From contig NZ_CP031747.1 of NCBI RefSeq assembly GCF_005311025.1, positions 1,302,001 through 1,366,000 on the forward strand: DNA of 64,000 nt, written 5' to 3'. Every line of letters begins with the position of its first letter. The first letter of the stretch is position 1. Shown piece by piece: positions 62,724 to 64,000 of the stretch. This DNA comes from Alcaligenes faecalis. Lineage in GTDB: Bacteria > Pseudomonadota > Gammaproteobacteria > Burkholderiales > Burkholderiaceae_B. Below the pieces are notes generated by a model, which ran no database searches, was not told the DNA's origin, and was given only the letters and a program-made list of their open reading frames with translations. The position numbers and the translations under genes are program-made.

Positions 62724-64000
62724 TTACACCAGAACGCGCTCAATACCACCGTCGTTGGCACGGCGTACGTAGTCCGCCATCCAGTTCTCGCCCAGCATGT
62801 GCTTGGCCATTTCCACCACGATGTAATCCGCATCCATCTTGGTTTCGTCCTCGTAGCGGGACAAACCTTGCAGGCAGGACGGACAGGAGGTCAGCACTTT
62901 GACTTCGCCCTGGAAACCATCGGCACGGACGGTGTCCTGGTTCTTCTGCAGTTCTTCGTGCTTGCGGAAACGGATTTGCGTGGAAATATCCGGGCGCGAC
63001 ACCGCCAGCGTGCCCGACTCGCCACAGCAGCGGTCGGCCTTGATGGTGCTGTCGCCCACCAGGGATTTGACCGTTTTCATGGGGTCTTGCAGCTTCATGG
63101 GGCTGTGGCAAGGGTCGTGGTACATGTAGCGCACGCCTTGCACGTCTTCCAGTTTCAAGCCTTTTTCCAGTAGGTATTCGTGGATGTCGATCAGGCGGCA
63201 GCCAGGGAAGATCTTGTCGAATTCATAGCCTGCCAGCTGGTCGTAACAGGTACCACAGCTGACCACCACGGTTTTGATATCCAGGTAGTTCAAGGTGGTG
63301 GCCATGCGGTGGAACAGCACGCGGTTGTCGGTAATGATCTTCTCGGCCTTGTCGCTTTGACCGCTGCCGCGCTGCGGGTAGCCACAGCACAGGTAGCCAG
63401 GAGGCAGTACCGTCTGCACGCCGACATGCCAGAGCATGGCTTGAGTAGCCAGACCCACTTGCGAGAACAGACGCTCCGAACCACAGCCGGGGAAGTAGAA
63501 CACGGCTTCCGAATCCACGGAGGTGGCTTCAGGGTTACGGATGATAGGTACGTAATCCGAGTTCTCGATATCCAGCAGTTTACGGGCAGTCTGCTTGGGC
63601 AGGCCGCCGGGCATCTTGCGGTTGATGAAGTGGATGACCTGTTCGCGGATTGGTGCCTTGCCGATGGTGGCAGGGGGAGCGCTGACCTGTTTGCGAGCAG
63701 GGGCAGCCAGCAGATTGTGCACCGCACGCTGGGCCTTGTAGCCCACTTCAATCATGGCGGTACGAGTGGCCTTGATGACGCGCGGGTCCTTGGCGTTCAG
63801 GAAGAACATGGCCGCAGCCGAGCCCGGATTGAAGGACTTCTTGCCCATGCGGTTCAGCAAGGAACGCATTTCCATGGACACATCGCCAAAGTCGATGTCC
63901 ACCGGACAGGGGTTGTAGCACTTGTGGCACAGGGTGCAGTGGTCGCCTACGTCTTCAAACTCTTCCCAATGCTTCAGGCTGATCCCGCGACGTGTTTGCT
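62724..64000 (-). CDS. Fe-S oxidoreductase, C-terminal part (GlcF/HdrD-like), partial at window edge
   Basis: The frame runs off the right edge; the GTG at 63902 is only an internal codon. Just upstream of it the frame encodes HCTLCHKCYNPCPVDIDF, a CxxCxxCxxxCP ferredoxin-type 4Fe-4S motif. Two CCG (cysteine-rich) domains follow: GCGSERLFSQVG, then GYLCCGYPQRGSG and SCGTCYDQLAGYE, and later YHDPCHSP, RCCGESGTLA and SCPSCLQGL. This pattern fits the C-terminal half of large FAD/Fe-S oxidases of the glycolate or lactate oxidoreductase type, often over 1,200 residues in betaproteobacteria. Upstream FAD domains cannot be seen here. Substrate unknown. Confidence 0.85.
   Translation of the reverse strand, partial: QTRRGISLKHWEEFEDVGDHCTLCHKCYNPCPVDIDFGDVSMEMRSLLNRMGKKSFNPGSAAAMFFLNAKDPRVIKATRTAMIEVGYKAQRAVHNLLAAPARKQVSAPPATIGKAPIREQVIHFINRKMPGGLPKQTARKLLDIENSDYVPIIRNPEATSVDSEAVFYFPGCGSERLFSQVGLATQAMLWHVGVQTVLPPGYLCCGYPQRGSGQSDKAEKIITDNRVLFHRMATTLNYLDIKTVVVSCGTCYDQLAGYEFDKIFPGCRLIDIHEYLLEKGLKLEDVQGVRYMYHDPCHSPMKLQDPMKTVKSLVGDSTIKADRCCGESGTLAVSRPDISTQIRFRKHEELQKNQDTVRADGFQGEVKVLTSCPSCLQGLSRYEDETKMDADYIVVEMAKHMLGENWMADYVRRANDGGIERVLV

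Overview
The window looks like chromosomal DNA of a betaproteobacterium of the family Alcaligenaceae, most likely Alcaligenes or a close relative of Bordetella. This rests on gene content and order (rsmB-DUF4390-ntrY-ntrX, bioC/comF/trmL/Bug receptor/gpsA/secB/grxC/rhodanese/gpmA/envC/ctpA, kdsD-kdsC-lptCAB-hpf-ptsN-hprK-rapZ), a Bug-family solute receptor, and a maleate isomerase of the length and motif pattern known from Alcaligenes faecalis. No database search was possible. I saw no rRNA, tRNA, CRISPR array, IS element or prophage.

Layout. 1-1758: edge of an AT-richer surface-polysaccharide locus (partial EpsG-type polymerase, Wzz-type chain-length protein). 1953-4512: SsuACB/TauABC-type ABC importer. 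4694-7571: HpaI-type aldolase, LysR regulator and maleate isomerase. 7812-12919: gamma carbonic anhydrase, membrane sulfatase-fold transferase, rimO, and divergent rsmB. 12968-16605: DUF4390 protein and an NtrY-type kinase with an NtrX-like regulator that lacks the AAA+ domain. 16719-17450: lumazine synthase under an FMN riboswitch. 17484-21606: OmpR/QseC-type two-component pair divergent from a TonB-dependent siderophore receptor. 21614-32267: housekeeping block (bioC, comF, trmL, Bug receptor, gpsA, secB, grxC, rhodanese, gpmA, envC, ctpA, moeB-like). 32287-34866: AraC regulator divergent from an aldehyde dehydrogenase. 34873-39969: pyrimidine nucleotidase, argB, thioredoxin-like protein, dolP, SIS isomerase, yraN, rsmI. 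39981-47786: long minus-strand envelope block running kdsD-kdsC-lptC-lptA-lptB-hpf-ptsN-hprK-rapZ-rlpA. 47944-54800: cytochrome bd operon (GbsR-type regulator, cydA, cydB, the small cydX, cydD, cydC). 54971-55522: apt. 55567-61515: tandem duplication carrying two subtilisin-type autotransporter genes. 61935-64000: a HugZ-like FMN protein and the C-terminal part of a large Fe-S oxidoreductase that runs off the window.

How the genes work together. The kds/lpt genes make the Kdo precursor and build the LPS transport bridge. hpf, ptsN, hprK and rapZ are the PTS-Ntr regulatory set. The cyd genes build and mature a low-oxygen quinol oxidase. gpmA-envC-ctpA and rlpA link to cell-wall turnover.

Most unusual points: (1) twin autotransporters, each with a G8 homopolymer in the coding strand upstream of the beta-barrel, a possible phase-variation switch, lying in a long stretch that is identical between the copies; (2) two independent hints that sigma-54 has been lost (an NtrX without AAA+ domain, no rpoN between lptB and hpf); (3) an 18-bp perfect palindrome just upstream of the cyd operon; (4) an FMN riboswitch with a possible Shine-Dalgarno-sequestering hairpin in front of a type II-like lumazine synthase.
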